DNA of 55,981 nucleotides from Candidatus Bipolaricaulota bacterium. Lineage in GTDB: Bacteria > Bipolaricaulota > Bipolaricaulia > UBA7950 > UBA9294. The position numbers and the translations under genes were made by a program. Under the pieces are notes generated by a model. That model ran no database searches, was not told the origin of the DNA, and was given only the letters and a program-made list of their open reading frames with translations. Shown piece after piece: positions 25,055 through 33,733 of this stretch. The stretch covers positions 1 to 55,981 of the forward strand of contig JAUWNS010000001.1 of NCBI GenBank assembly GCA_030612485.1, written 5' to 3'. The stretch's first letter is position 1, and each line of letters starts with the position of its first letter.

Positions 25055-25061
25055 TTGTGTA

Positions 25062-26123
25062 TCATCGCTTATCCATAATAGTCGCATGAAACTCGCCCAC
25101 AGATTTTGCAACCCGCTGCCATGTATACAACATCGCATGCTTTCTACAGGCTTGGCCCATATCCCTTAACCTACGCGGAGACCGGAGCAGAGATTGAATT
25201 GCATCTACAAAGCACCTCACTTCATTGGGTTCTACAACGATGGTTCCCATCGGAGCCGCATAATCTGGGACTCCTCCCACACCGGAGACTACAGTCGGAG
25301 TCCCACATGCCATGGACTCCAATAGGGCATTGTTGGCCACAGCCTGTTTGAGGGGCAGTAGCACCAACAAAGCAGACCGGTAGGCCTTCAACAAATCTGC
25401 ATCTGAGATCTCGTTTCGTAAGAACACATTTCGCCGTCCTTCAAGAAGACTCCTTCCGGTCCTCAGCCCAATAACTTCTAACTTCAGATCCGGCATGGTT
25501 CTTTGAAGAATATCGATGATGCCCGCGGCCAAAGAGGCGTCACGCAGCCAGTTTCCGACCATTAAGACTTTGTGCTCCTTCGCCACGCGATCATCGGGGC
25601 AGAAAAAATCTGTATCCACACCGAGGGGGATAAAAACTACTCTCTGTGTACCAAACACCTCCCTATAGCCGTTTACCTCTCGACGGGAGAGCGCGATGAT
25701 CCCATCCCACTGCCCGCGTGGGTCGACCCCCTCCGCTTCGAACATCTCTGTAAGAGCATCATGAGGTTGGTGGTAGGTTGCGACCAACCGAACTCCTGAG
25801 GCCCTGTGCGCGTACATCGGCTTCCACTGATTCTCCGGACGTATAAAATGGAATATCTTCCTGCCGATACCATACATATGCAACTCAGTTATACTCGAGG
25901 CGAGGACCCCATGTGGGTCAACCAACCTATTCATAACCCTGTTAAACAGTGTGCGGCTGTTAGTTCCTCCCCTGCAGCACCAGGCCCCGGGAAGTACGGT
26001 AGCATCGGGAAAGTAGCGAACAATTTGAGTGTAGGCGGAGTATTTGCCATGGTGGCGATACTGAAATGAGACGAAGAACCGCTGGAACATATCCAACTCC
26101 TCTGCTAAATTCTGCACCTGCAC
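25062..26123 (-). CDS. Glycosyltransferase family 4
   Basis: 353 residues, GT-B. HIMYGIG-like acceptor features (ITELHMYGIGRKIFHFIRP), GIIALSRREVNGYREVFG, VVFIPLGVDTDFFCP, VLMVGNWLRDASLAAGII and LVLLPLKQAVANNALLESMACGTPTVVSGVGGVPDY. The usual E-x7-E first acid is replaced within VANNALLESMACG, as in several GT4 subfamilies. Ends eight bases before the phosphatase-like gene. Confidence 0.9.
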   Translation of the reverse strand: MQVQNLAEELDMFQRFFVSFQYRHHGKYSAYTQIVRYFPDATVLPGAWCCRGGTNSRTLFNRVMNRLVDPHGVLASSITELHMYGIGRKIFHFIRPENQWKPMYAHRASGVRLVATYHQPHDALTEMFEAEGVDPRGQWDGIIALSRREVNGYREVFGTQRVVFIPLGVDTDFFCPDDRVAKEHKVLMVGNWLRDASLAAGIIDILQRTMPDLKLEVIGLRTGRSLLEGRRNVFLRNEISDADLLKAYRSALLVLLPLKQAVANNALLESMACGTPTVVSGVGGVPDYAAPMGTIVVEPNEVRCFVDAIQSLLRSPRRLRDMGQACRKHAMLYTWQRVAKSVGEFHATIMDKR

Positions 26124-26141
26124 AGAATATGCAACATAGTC

Positions 26142-26966
26142 TTACCAATTCATATCCTTCTCATACCCTAAAGCCATTAGTGTATCTCCGGCGATGCTTC
26201 TGAAGGTTTCCTTGTGATTTTCATCGAAATGATTCTTCCAGTCACCAATTATACCCTTCCTATAAAATTTCCCTCCTTGCTTATCTTTTTCTAACTTCTG
26301 CTGGTTTTTGAAGGACATCAGCGCTACCGTTTTTTCAACGAGATCCTCATCAATATCGGCTCCAATAAACCTCAAAATCTTCTTCAGCTCAGAGACAGGG
26401 TCCTTATTTACATCTTCGTACTTAAAGAATGTTTTACCGGTTCTTAACCAGCTTTCCAGATGAAAACGCCATTCCTTGGCTCTTAAAGCAACATAATCAG
26501 CGAATAACTCACTAAAATCCACATTGCGAAAGCAAAAATCCTGAGCGTATTTCTTGTGTCTGGGAATAAGAGCACCAATAAGATCCCATTTGAGAGTTGA
26601 GAGTTTCGTTTGAAATGTCGATTTATGGTTTTTTAGAAAATACTTTTCATAATGGTAAAATGAGGTTATAACATCCCTACCATCTCGTATCAAGAAAAAG
26701 GTGCAATATTCCCAATCAAAAAGTGCGTTATTTGGTAATACATGACTTTGCGTGATGTATTGGAACTGCTTTTGACCAACATGGCTGTTCCTACCATCAT
26801 ATTTCTGTTTTCGCGCTTTTGCTTTATCTTCGAACTCTCCCGCAGCAGGAAACCCATCTCCTTTCTCTGGCTTCACTAATGGCAAGAAGGGAATATTCAG
26901 GTAGTAAGCCAACATCTTATAGAGCCACGTCCCCCCAGATTTCGGATACTCAACTTGAATTATCAT
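26142..26966 (-). CDS. Sulfotransferase
   Basis: 274 residues. The 5'-phosphosulfate loop is VEYPKSGGTWLYKMLAYYL at residues 4-22, and the 3'-phosphate-binding strand is CTFFLIRDGRDVITSFYHYEKYF with the family serine. TGKTFFKYEDVNKDP and GGKFYRKGIIGDWKNHF (the RKGxxGDWKNxF motif near residue 245) complete a cytosolic-type PAPS sulfotransferase. It would sulfate a sugar hydroxyl on a nucleotide- or lipid-linked glycan. Sulfated bacterial surface glycans are known but not common. AT-richer than its neighbours by eye, which may reflect recent transfer. Confidence 0.9.
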   Translation of the reverse strand: MIIQVEYPKSGGTWLYKMLAYYLNIPFLPLVKPEKGDGFPAAGEFEDKAKARKQKYDGRNSHVGQKQFQYITQSHVLPNNALFDWEYCTFFLIRDGRDVITSFYHYEKYFLKNHKSTFQTKLSTLKWDLIGALIPRHKKYAQDFCFRNVDFSELFADYVALRAKEWRFHLESWLRTGKTFFKYEDVNKDPVSELKKILRFIGADIDEDLVEKTVALMSFKNQQKLEKDKQGGKFYRKGIIGDWKNHFDENHKETFRSIAGDTLMALGYEKDMNW

Positions 26967-27130
26967 CTATCTATACTTCCCTCCTTATACCTACCATGAG
27001 GACTCACGCACTTCTCAACGCTTCGGGGTATCGGTTTTCCAAGTAAGTAAAACCGCGGATCCTCCGTGATGGATGCGTTAGTAATGCTGCGGTGAGGGCG
27101 CTAGTTTCCTTACCACTCGAAGAACAACGC

Positions 27131-27917
27131 TTACGGCCGTAGCTGGCAATGGATATGACCTTCTCGCGCAATCTCCGCGTTCTCAACGTTGACACCTCGC
27201 TCACTCTCAACATGATAACAGGAGCAGTTGTAAGACCCAAGCCATTCGAGAATCTGAGAGGCATTGTGACCCTTCTGCCGCATGTTTGCACCGTGGATTT
27301 CGATGTAGAGCCTGGGCTTGTGCCTGGTATAGTTTGCTTTGCACCTTGCAACACGGCAAACTCGTATCCCTCCACATCAACCTTGATGAAGCCGAGTGGA
27401 GGAGCAGGTTGAGCATAATCGCTAAGCGTCACGATTGGAACGATATGCCATTCTACGTCGTGGCCTCGCGCGGCAATCTGTGACTGAATCCTCGGCTCAA
27501 GGCTTCCGAGGGCATCCCCCCCCGCGGGCTAGTACTGTCCCCAGCCCTGGCCTGTCCCCCACGGCAACGTTGAATGTCTTCACGTTAGAGAGTTTGTTCA
27601 ATCGTATCATAGAAAGAATTCATTCATAGTTACATGGATGTGGGCTCAAAAATAAGTACTCGGGCAGCTTATCGTGCGAAAAACTAGGCCAGATGTCCGT
27701 TGAAGTTACCCACATTATACACCACCTGTCCGCTCAGATCCAAAACCTGGAAGAACCGCTATTCGGCAGTGAGCACGGGGGATCCCTGATTTCGCCGCCA
27801 TCCACCCTGCACTCTCAAGCCGACATAGAAACCTCGGCGAACTGTCCGCTTGTGATGTGCCACAAGAGGCCTCAAGATCGATCTGGCCAGGGTCCTGATT
27901 TTTCGGAACGCGCTCAT
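27131..27917 (-). pseudogene. FkbM-family methyltransferase, decayed
   Basis: A complete FkbM gene can be reconstructed across frames. It starts MSAFRKIRTLARSILRP at 27917 (ATGA overlap with the upstream GT4), continues PVLTAE stop RFFQVLDLSGQVVYNVGNFN (the SAM motif DVGAN has become NVGNF), then further stops, VLIFEP, then VKTFNVAVGDRPG, a shift in a run of eight G/C, SLEPRIQSQIAARGHDVEW, TLSDYAQPAPPLGFIKVDVE, another shift, and RHKPRLYIEIHGANMRQKG to a stop at 27131. At least three stops and two frameshifts exclude simple sequencing error. An intact FkbM lies at 30715, so this one is dispensable. Confidence 0.8.
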
Positions 27918-29173
27918 CGCGTGCTTTCCCTCCTTAATCCGGCACGCTGGCACAGCTCAAGCCATTCTTGAGCAATGACCTCAGAGGCAAAATCACGTTC
28001 AATTCTGGCCCGTGCCTTCGCACCCATACACTTTCTACGGTCGGTATCCTTTAAGTCGAGCAAGGCCTGGGTAAATGCCTGAACATCGTCTCTAGGACAG
28101 AGAATGCCCTCAGTCCCCTGATTCACGATCTCCGTGATTCCCCCTACTGCCGAAGCGATAACAGGCAACCCACAGGCCATCGCCTCCAATAGCGTCATCG
28201 GGCAATTCTCGCTATGAGAAGGAAAAAGGAAGATGTCCGTCTGGTTCAGCACATCGAGCAGTTGTGGCGTTGAAAGTTTGCCTAGTAGCTTTACCACCAC
28301 ATTGCGAGTATTACTGCTATAAAACGCAGGATACTGTCGAACATCACGGCAGTAGCCTGCCAACGTAAATCGCCATCGACCGCTATCGGGGTTGCCCCTC
28401 AGCTTCCTAATGATGCCATCCATTACATGTGCCCCTTTCTGGTTAGTAATGCGTCCGGCAAAGGTCACGTGGATAGCTCCATCTGACAACCCCAAGGCTC
28501 TCGATTTGTTGAGGTGTGAATCTATATAAGGCAGGTCTATTGAATTAGGCAAGACCTGTATTGGCTCGAGTACTCCCAACCATTGGTGGGCATCTTCAGC
28601 CATAGCTTGTGAGGGTGACAGCACCAGATTCGAATGCCTTATGCCGCGCCGCTCAATCCATGATGCCAGTTGCACATCTCGTTGAAACAGAGCGGTATAA
28701 GGTTGGAACTTGTGGTAATGCGAATAGAAAGAGCCGTGCAACTTGGTCACCTTAACGCCCGGAACCCGCGAGCTGCTAAATACCGCGCACGCCCCGCCCC
28801 ACTCGGGCGCTTCGACAATATCAAATGGTTCCAACGCCCCGGAAAGTGCTAACAGGCGCAGCGTGATCATCCCGCGCAGGTTTCTTACTGTGCCGCTAAA
28901 AGACTGGCGCGGACCTCCCTTGAGCAGGAAGTTTCCCCATCGCAGCAACTTGTTCGCCAGCGATTGTAGCCGGTTAACCCAGACCGGATTGGACAGGCGG
29001 TGCACGGTAATCCCCGAGAACGAGCAGGATGGCTGGGGTAGCTGATCTAGCCAGGTGTAGACATGTACTTCATGGCCCAGGCGGCTCAACCCGAGCGCAT
29101 GATGTAACACCGCTGCTCCGATGCCACTCTGACCACCAGGCGGAAATACCGGGCTGATAAGCGCGATACGCAT
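27914..29173 (-). CDS. Glycosyltransferase family 4
   Basis: 419 residues from ATG 29173 (MRIALISPVFPPGGQSGIG, the glycine-rich acceptor loop). Donor domain: IHVTFAGRITNQKGAHVMDGII, RFTLAGYCRDVRQYP, LLDVLNQTDIFLFPSHSENCPMTLLEAMACGLPVIASAVGGITEIV with SENCPMTLLE as GT4 motif. Complete length. It leads into the FkbM pseudogene by a four-base overlap. Confidence 0.93.
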   Translation of the reverse strand: MRIALISPVFPPGGQSGIGAAVLHHALGLSRLGHEVHVYTWLDQLPQPSCSFSGITVHRLSNPVWVNRLQSLANKLLRWGNFLLKGGPRQSFSGTVRNLRGMITLRLLALSGALEPFDIVEAPEWGGACAVFSSSRVPGVKVTKLHGSFYSHYHKFQPYTALFQRDVQLASWIERRGIRHSNLVLSPSQAMAEDAHQWLGVLEPIQVLPNSIDLPYIDSHLNKSRALGLSDGAIHVTFAGRITNQKGAHVMDGIIRKLRGNPDSGRWRFTLAGYCRDVRQYPAFYSSNTRNVVVKLLGKLSTPQLLDVLNQTDIFLFPSHSENCPMTLLEAMACGLPVIASAVGGITEIVNQGTEGILCPRDDVQAFTQALLDLKDTDRRKCMGAKARARIERDFASEVIAQEWLELCQRAGLRRESTR

Positions 29174-29291
29174 ACAGTATAACACTTCTCCTTTTTGTTA
29201 ACTCAATTAATCCCTCATCCACTCCGGAATGCTTCTGAGCACCGACTGGATTTACTGTGAACTTCGGCTTGAATAGGCTGGGGGATATGTC

Positions 29292-29600
29292 TCACCTTAC
29301 ACATCGGACCCCGATTCCTTTTACTATCGAGCGAATCCACTGTCGTATTTTAATTGGTATAACTAGGCGCGCCGCGAACTTGGCAAACAGCAGGGTGAAT
29401 AGGCTCTCCGGTGTGTAGTGCAACCCATAGCGCAGTGCAATCCGCAGAGCACGCAGGCGGCAGGCTTCGTTCTGACGCGCCAGTTGCAAGAGATTCGCTA
29501 GAAACGCTGGAAACAGGACTCGCCGCTCCCGGCGCGTCGTAGTTTCTTTGGAGACGAAAGCGACAATGCAATCCCACAGCACCCCATAGGACTGTTCCAC
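29292..29600 (-). pseudogene. C-terminal remnant of a GT2 paralogue
   Basis: The 102 residues (ALRIALRYGLHYTPESLFTL, IPIKIRQWIRSIVKGIG) align with the C-terminal tail of the adjacent GT2 (GSALRGGLSYAPAELFSL, VPKRMRQQIKRVLF). There is no catalytic domain. It is what is left of a tandem duplicate of the gene at 29647, the catalytic part having been deleted. Confidence 0.65.
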
Positions 29601-29646
29601 CTAGATGTTAGCATATCGCATGCACTGATAGCCCGATGCTGATTGT

Positions 29647-30708
29647 TCAAAGTTGCTGCAGGAAAAGCACTCGCTTGATCTGCTGACGCATTCGCTTGGG
29701 AACGCCCACTCGATAGAGAAAGTGCACGAAATGCAGCGAAAACAGTTCAGCCGGTGCGTAGGACAATCCACCGCGCAAGGCCGATCCAAACACCTGATAA
29801 CGCCGCATATTGTAGCATTCGATCAGTTGGGTTAGTTTTTCCAAATAGAAGCAAAAAAGCTTTCTGTGATCTCTCTTGTCCATGATCTCTGTCTTCGCCA
29901 AGGTCCTCAGACAGGTCCAGGTAAGGGCATAGGCCCGGCGCAGGACCTCCGGCGAGACATCCTGTTGACATCCGCGGAGGCACTCAGCCACTTCATAGGG
30001 GACCGAAAAGCCTACCAAGTTGCTTATACTGCGAGAAGTCGTCCACACAAAATGACGCTTCACTTCTGCCGGTTCCACCTGTTCCAAGCTGCAAGGGTGC
30101 TCTCGATGTTGGACCAACACCTCGTCGAGCTGTGCAATGCGGTGATTCACAGCGAGACGCACGTACAGATCATAGTCTTCACCCGCGAATACACTGTCAT
30201 TGTATCCACCTAGCTCCAGAACTCTGAGCGACCGATACATCACGGTCGAATGGGTAATACAGTTGCCGAACAAAAGACGCCATCGAATAGACAGGGGATC
30301 TGTTGAACGAACGTGGACGGTATGGATGATGCCACCTTGCTCGTTAATATACTCACAGGAGCTGCCTAGCAAGACAATATCCGGGTGTGCATCGAGGTAA
30401 GCAACCTGCGTCTCAAGGCGATGGGGATACGAGACGTCGTCGGCGTCAAGAACGGCCACGTACTCTCCCCTCGCCAGAGGCAAAGCGCAACTGCGAGTGT
30501 AGGCGACCCCTCGATTGCTTTCATGGCGCATGACTCGAATTCGCGGGTCTCGATAGGAACGGATGATGTCTGGAGTTCGATCTGTCGAGCCATCGTCTAC
30601 GATCAACAGCTCAAAGTCTGTGAACGTCTGGGCCAAGATGCTCTCGATGGCCTGGCGCAGGAAACGCTCGCCATTGTAAACTGCCATGAGAACGGTGACT
30701 CTAGGCAC
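29647..30708 (-). CDS. Glycosyltransferase family 2
   Basis: 353 residues. RVTVLMAVYNGERFLRQAIESILAQTFTDFELLIVDDGSTDRT and GEYVAVLDADDVSYPHRLETQ supply the nucleotide and DxD metal sites; VFAGEDYDLYVRLAVN is the ED acceptor motif. The C-terminal helical tail (about residues 230-353) is shared with the remnant downstream. Six bases separate it from the FkbM methyltransferase upstream. Confidence 0.93.
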   Translation of the reverse strand: MPRVTVLMAVYNGERFLRQAIESILAQTFTDFELLIVDDGSTDRTPDIIRSYRDPRIRVMRHESNRGVAYTRSCALPLARGEYVAVLDADDVSYPHRLETQVAYLDAHPDIVLLGSSCEYINEQGGIIHTVHVRSTDPLSIRWRLLFGNCITHSTVMYRSLRVLELGGYNDSVFAGEDYDLYVRLAVNHRIAQLDEVLVQHREHPCSLEQVEPAEVKRHFVWTTSRSISNLVGFSVPYEVAECLRGCQQDVSPEVLRRAYALTWTCLRTLAKTEIMDKRDHRKLFCFYLEKLTQLIECYNMRRYQVFGSALRGGLSYAPAELFSLHFVHFLYRVGVPKRMRQQIKRVLFLQQL

Positions 30709-30714
30709 CCCCCC

Positions 30715-31548
30715 TCACCTCTCCTCAGCCGTCAGATTGCGAGAAACTGCCAAGAAGTTGGTCGTAAGAAAGATTTCATAGCGTTCCTGGTAGGTTGGCA
30801 AAGGTACCCATCCATCCTTCAGTACCCGGTGAAGAGTATAGTGAGGACTCAGGAGGTAGAAAAAGTCCTGCAAGAAGGTGCGCGAGTCGATGTTACAGCC
30901 GCCGAACTCAAACTGTATCAGTTTTATGGCTTCCGTCTCAATCAGTCTTTGAGCGCCTCGCAAAACACCGAGTTCATGGCCTTCTACATCCAGCTTGAGC
31001 AAATGAATTGCCTCCACTCCATTCTCTTCACAAAATTCATCTAGGGTTTTCAAGACAACCTGCTCTTCTTTGTCAAGTCGTATCCCAAAATGATCCAGGC
31101 GACGAGGATAGAGTGACGCCAGGCCAGAATCAAGTGCGCCTGTATAGAGTGTACGAACCTCCTCAGCTTCGCCCAGCCCGATATTGTGAAGGATCACATT
31201 GGGTCGTGAGCCAATGTACCTTTGTAACTGGGCAAATGTTGTTTTGGACGGCTCGAAGCAGTAAAGCTGGCCTTCATCACCGATGATCTTGAGAACCTGG
31301 GCAGCGTATTGCCCTTCATTGGCCCCGACGTCAAAAATGACCGGCTCAGAACCTGCTGGCACAGCCGAGTCGACAGCATACTGGATGACCGATATCTCAC
31401 CACTCTCGCTGACAAGCGCCCCCCCCCCAACGTTCATGCCACCGAGAGAGTACTGATACAGCTTCTCGAAGAGCGATTGATATCCCACTCGGCCCTTCCC
31501 GGCGACCAGATACCATCGGACAAGCTTCCATATTATCTTCCAAATCAC
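30715..31548 (-). CDS. FkbM-family SAM-dependent methyltransferase
   Basis: 277 residues. SAM-binding motif I is EPVIFDVGANEGQYAAQVL near residues 68-86; LYCFEPSKTTFAQLQRYI, NVILHNIGLGEAEE and HLLKLDVEGHELGVLRGAQRLI are the standard FkbM blocks. These enzymes O-methylate sugars or other hydroxyls, here probably a glycan residue. Intact, unlike the copy at 27131. Its ATG is one base from the stop of the upstream transferase, so the pair is one operon. Confidence 0.9.
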   Translation of the reverse strand: MIWKIIWKLVRWYLVAGKGRVGYQSLFEKLYQYSLGGMNVGGGALVSESGEISVIQYAVDSAVPAGSEPVIFDVGANEGQYAAQVLKIIGDEGQLYCFEPSKTTFAQLQRYIGSRPNVILHNIGLGEAEEVRTLYTGALDSGLASLYPRRLDHFGIRLDKEEQVVLKTLDEFCEENGVEAIHLLKLDVEGHELGVLRGAQRLIETEAIKLIQFEFGGCNIDSRTFLQDFFYLLSPHYTLHRVLKDGWVPLPTYQERYEIFLTTNFLAVSRNLTAEER

Positions 31549-31549
31549 C

Positions 31550-32665
31550 TTATGTAACCCCTATTTCTCGAAAGACATGCTGAAACCGTTTTTGCCAAGT
31601 GTGCTCATTTACTGCCCGCTGATACCCCGCTTGCCTGATCTTCTCTCGCTCTGTGTTGTGAGCCAGGTAATACTTGATTTTCTCGGCCAGATCGGCCTTG
31701 TCATGATAACACACAATCTCCTTACCCGGGTCAAAGAAGTTTTCGAGTTCATCCCACCACTCCGTCATATAGAAACCACCACTCATTGGCACCTCAAAAT
31801 CGCGCAAGCGCATCTGTTTGATTGGATTTTCCATCAGATATGTAGTCCCTGCTTTGGAGAATCCCAGATTGATCTTGCTGCGACTATACATTTTGATCAT
31901 CTCCTCGTCAGAAAGCGGTTCGCCACACCGACTAGCAGGCAAGTAAATACGTTGCACACTGCGTTGTCCCAGCATCGTCCGCTTAATGCGACCAAGCTGC
32001 CTGCGTAATTGCTTTCTAATAGAATGAGAAGGATCAGGCGCAATCCAGCCAGGACCCCAAACCTTTACGTCAATCCCGCTATTTAGTAGATAAGCAATAT
32101 GGTCCGGGCGATCTCCGTATGCCTGCCCGACAAACGTGACATCATACTCTTGGGCAATCGAATAGGGCTTGTACACACGAGGATTGGCTGCCATTTGGCA
32201 ATAAATCGGGGTCGCGCCAATACGACGATAATATTCCACACGATGGATCTCTGGGGTTAAACAGTAGTCAAATGCAGGCGCTATTTCTTGGACCAATTCA
32301 AACTGATATGAGGCGTTAGAGAACCAGTTTACGGTCGGTATTCCCATAGACGAAATCTGGCGGATCACCCGAGGCTCGACATAAGAGGACAAGAAATAGC
32401 TAAAAAAAAGATCGATCGGTCGCTCACGATGAGCATGTTCAACTTGCCGCAAGAGCTCCTCACTGAATTTTGGTTGATTTCTAGCAACAAAGGCAACTTG
32501 CTCAGGGGTTTGAGGGTTTGCATTTCGCTCTAGGGGACCAAAATCATAGTCAAAGCAAACGATGTCTATGCCCATATCAGCAAGTGACCTATAGAAGTTC
32601 GTATACCAACCATACGATTTGCTCGTCCCAGTTGCATTTGAGCTCACTGCATAAAATATGCGCAT
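31550..32665 (-). CDS. CgeB-like glycosyltransferase
   Basis: 371 residues from ATG 32665 (MRIFYAVSSNATGTSKSYGW). Conserved features of CgeB/DUF3880-type transferases: DLFFSYFLSSYVEP, GIPTVNWFSNASYQFE, YDVTFVGQAYGDRPDHIAYL, KVWGPGW, INLGFSKAG and RLRDFEVPMSGGFYMTEWWDELENFFDPGKEIVCY. The family are GT-B enzymes common in surface-glycan clusters. Specificity unknown. Confidence 0.85.
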   Translation of the reverse strand: MRIFYAVSSNATGTSKSYGWYTNFYRSLADMGIDIVCFDYDFGPLERNANPQTPEQVAFVARNQPKFSEELLRQVEHAHRERPIDLFFSYFLSSYVEPRVIRQISSMGIPTVNWFSNASYQFELVQEIAPAFDYCLTPEIHRVEYYRRIGATPIYCQMAANPRVYKPYSIAQEYDVTFVGQAYGDRPDHIAYLLNSGIDVKVWGPGWIAPDPSHSIRKQLRRQLGRIKRTMLGQRSVQRIYLPASRCGEPLSDEEMIKMYSRSKINLGFSKAGTTYLMENPIKQMRLRDFEVPMSGGFYMTEWWDELENFFDPGKEIVCYHDKADLAEKIKYYLAHNTEREKIRQAGYQRAVNEHTWQKRFQHVFREIGVT

Positions 32666-32699
32666 GCCCCACCTCCCTAACGCCATAACTGGTTTACCC

Positions 32700-33701
32700 C
32701 TATGACTTAATCTGGTTGCTTATCCACCCGTAGGTTCGTTCTAATCCATCAGTGAACATAACACCCTGTCCCCATCCCAGGATATCACGGGCCCTATCGC
32801 AAACTGCAATTCTACCACGGTCACCTTCAGGCTTGCTTGCATCATAACGGATTTCGATCGCCTTGCCGGACACCCTCACGATTAACTCAGCCGCTTCTTT
32901 AATTGTTGTAGGTTTCTCAGACCCGATTTGTATCGCGCCTTTGTTGGTTCCATGCTGCGCTACAAGTAGCAGTGCTTCAACAACATCATCAATGTAAATA
33001 AAGTCTCGATACTGATGGCCGCTGCCCCATACAACAAATGGTTCCTCCGGGTACAGAATTGCTTTGCGAATCAAGGATGGCAGAACTTGGGAGGTCCTGG
33101 GATCAAATGATACCCCCGGCCCATACACATTGTGCAGGCGGAGAATCCCGACATCGATCTTCCCTGTGTCTTGCGCAAGCTCGGCCTCATATTCTCCCAT
33201 CAACTTACTCCAGCCGTAAGACGATTCTGGCTCAGCTGGGTAAGTCTGGTCTTCCGTCAAAGCCGCTATCCCCTTGCTTGTCTGCAAATGTTTGGGATAG
33301 CTACATGCCGTCCCAACGTAAACAAAATTAGGAATACGATTTGTAACACAGGCGGTCAGGACGTTACTGTTAATCAACACATTTTGTCTGAAAATGAAGG
33401 CTTCCTGATGCAAAGCGAAATGTACTCCTCCAACTACGTCCGCCAAATGATAAACCAAATCAGCATCTCTAATGACTTCAAGACATTTTCCATAGTCTGC
33501 CAGATCAGTCAGGTAAAACTGGTGCTCCAAGTCAATCGGAGACAAGTCATTGGTTCCTCTGAGATTGCTTAGACTGCCACGTGAGAGATTATCCAAAACA
33601 TGGACTTCCGCTCCTTCTTTTACAAGGCGTTTAACAAGGTTACTGCCAATGAATCCAGCTCCGCCTGTTACAATAACGCGTGCAGATTTAAAGTTCTCCA
33701 T
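32700..33701 (-). CDS. NAD-dependent epimerase, GDP-mannose 3,5-epimerase-like
   Basis: 333 residues from ATG 33701 (MENFKSARVIVTGGAGFIGS). VTGGAGFIGS is the NAD loop; VYHLADVVGGVHF and GTACSYPKH resemble the HVAADMGGMGF and YPEFKQL blocks of GDP-mannose 3,5-epimerases; PAEPESSYGWSKLMGEYEAE holds Y-x3-K and RLHNVYGPG the substrate loop. The GDP-mannose link fits gmd, fcl and the AlgD-like enzyme in this locus. Other SDR epimerases cannot be excluded. Clustered with transferases on both sides. Confidence 0.75.
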   Translation of the reverse strand: MENFKSARVIVTGGAGFIGSNLVKRLVKEGAEVHVLDNLSRGSLSNLRGTNDLSPIDLEHQFYLTDLADYGKCLEVIRDADLVYHLADVVGGVHFALHQEAFIFRQNVLINSNVLTACVTNRIPNFVYVGTACSYPKHLQTSKGIAALTEDQTYPAEPESSYGWSKLMGEYEAELAQDTGKIDVGILRLHNVYGPGVSFDPRTSQVLPSLIRKAILYPEEPFVVWGSGHQYRDFIYIDDVVEALLLVAQHGTNKGAIQIGSEKPTTIKEAAELIVRVSGKAIEIRYDASKPEGDRGRIAVCDRARDILGWGQGVMFTDGLERTYGWISNQIKS

Positions 33702-33733
33702 AAGGTATCCTCCTCTTGCCCGACGGGGTGAAA

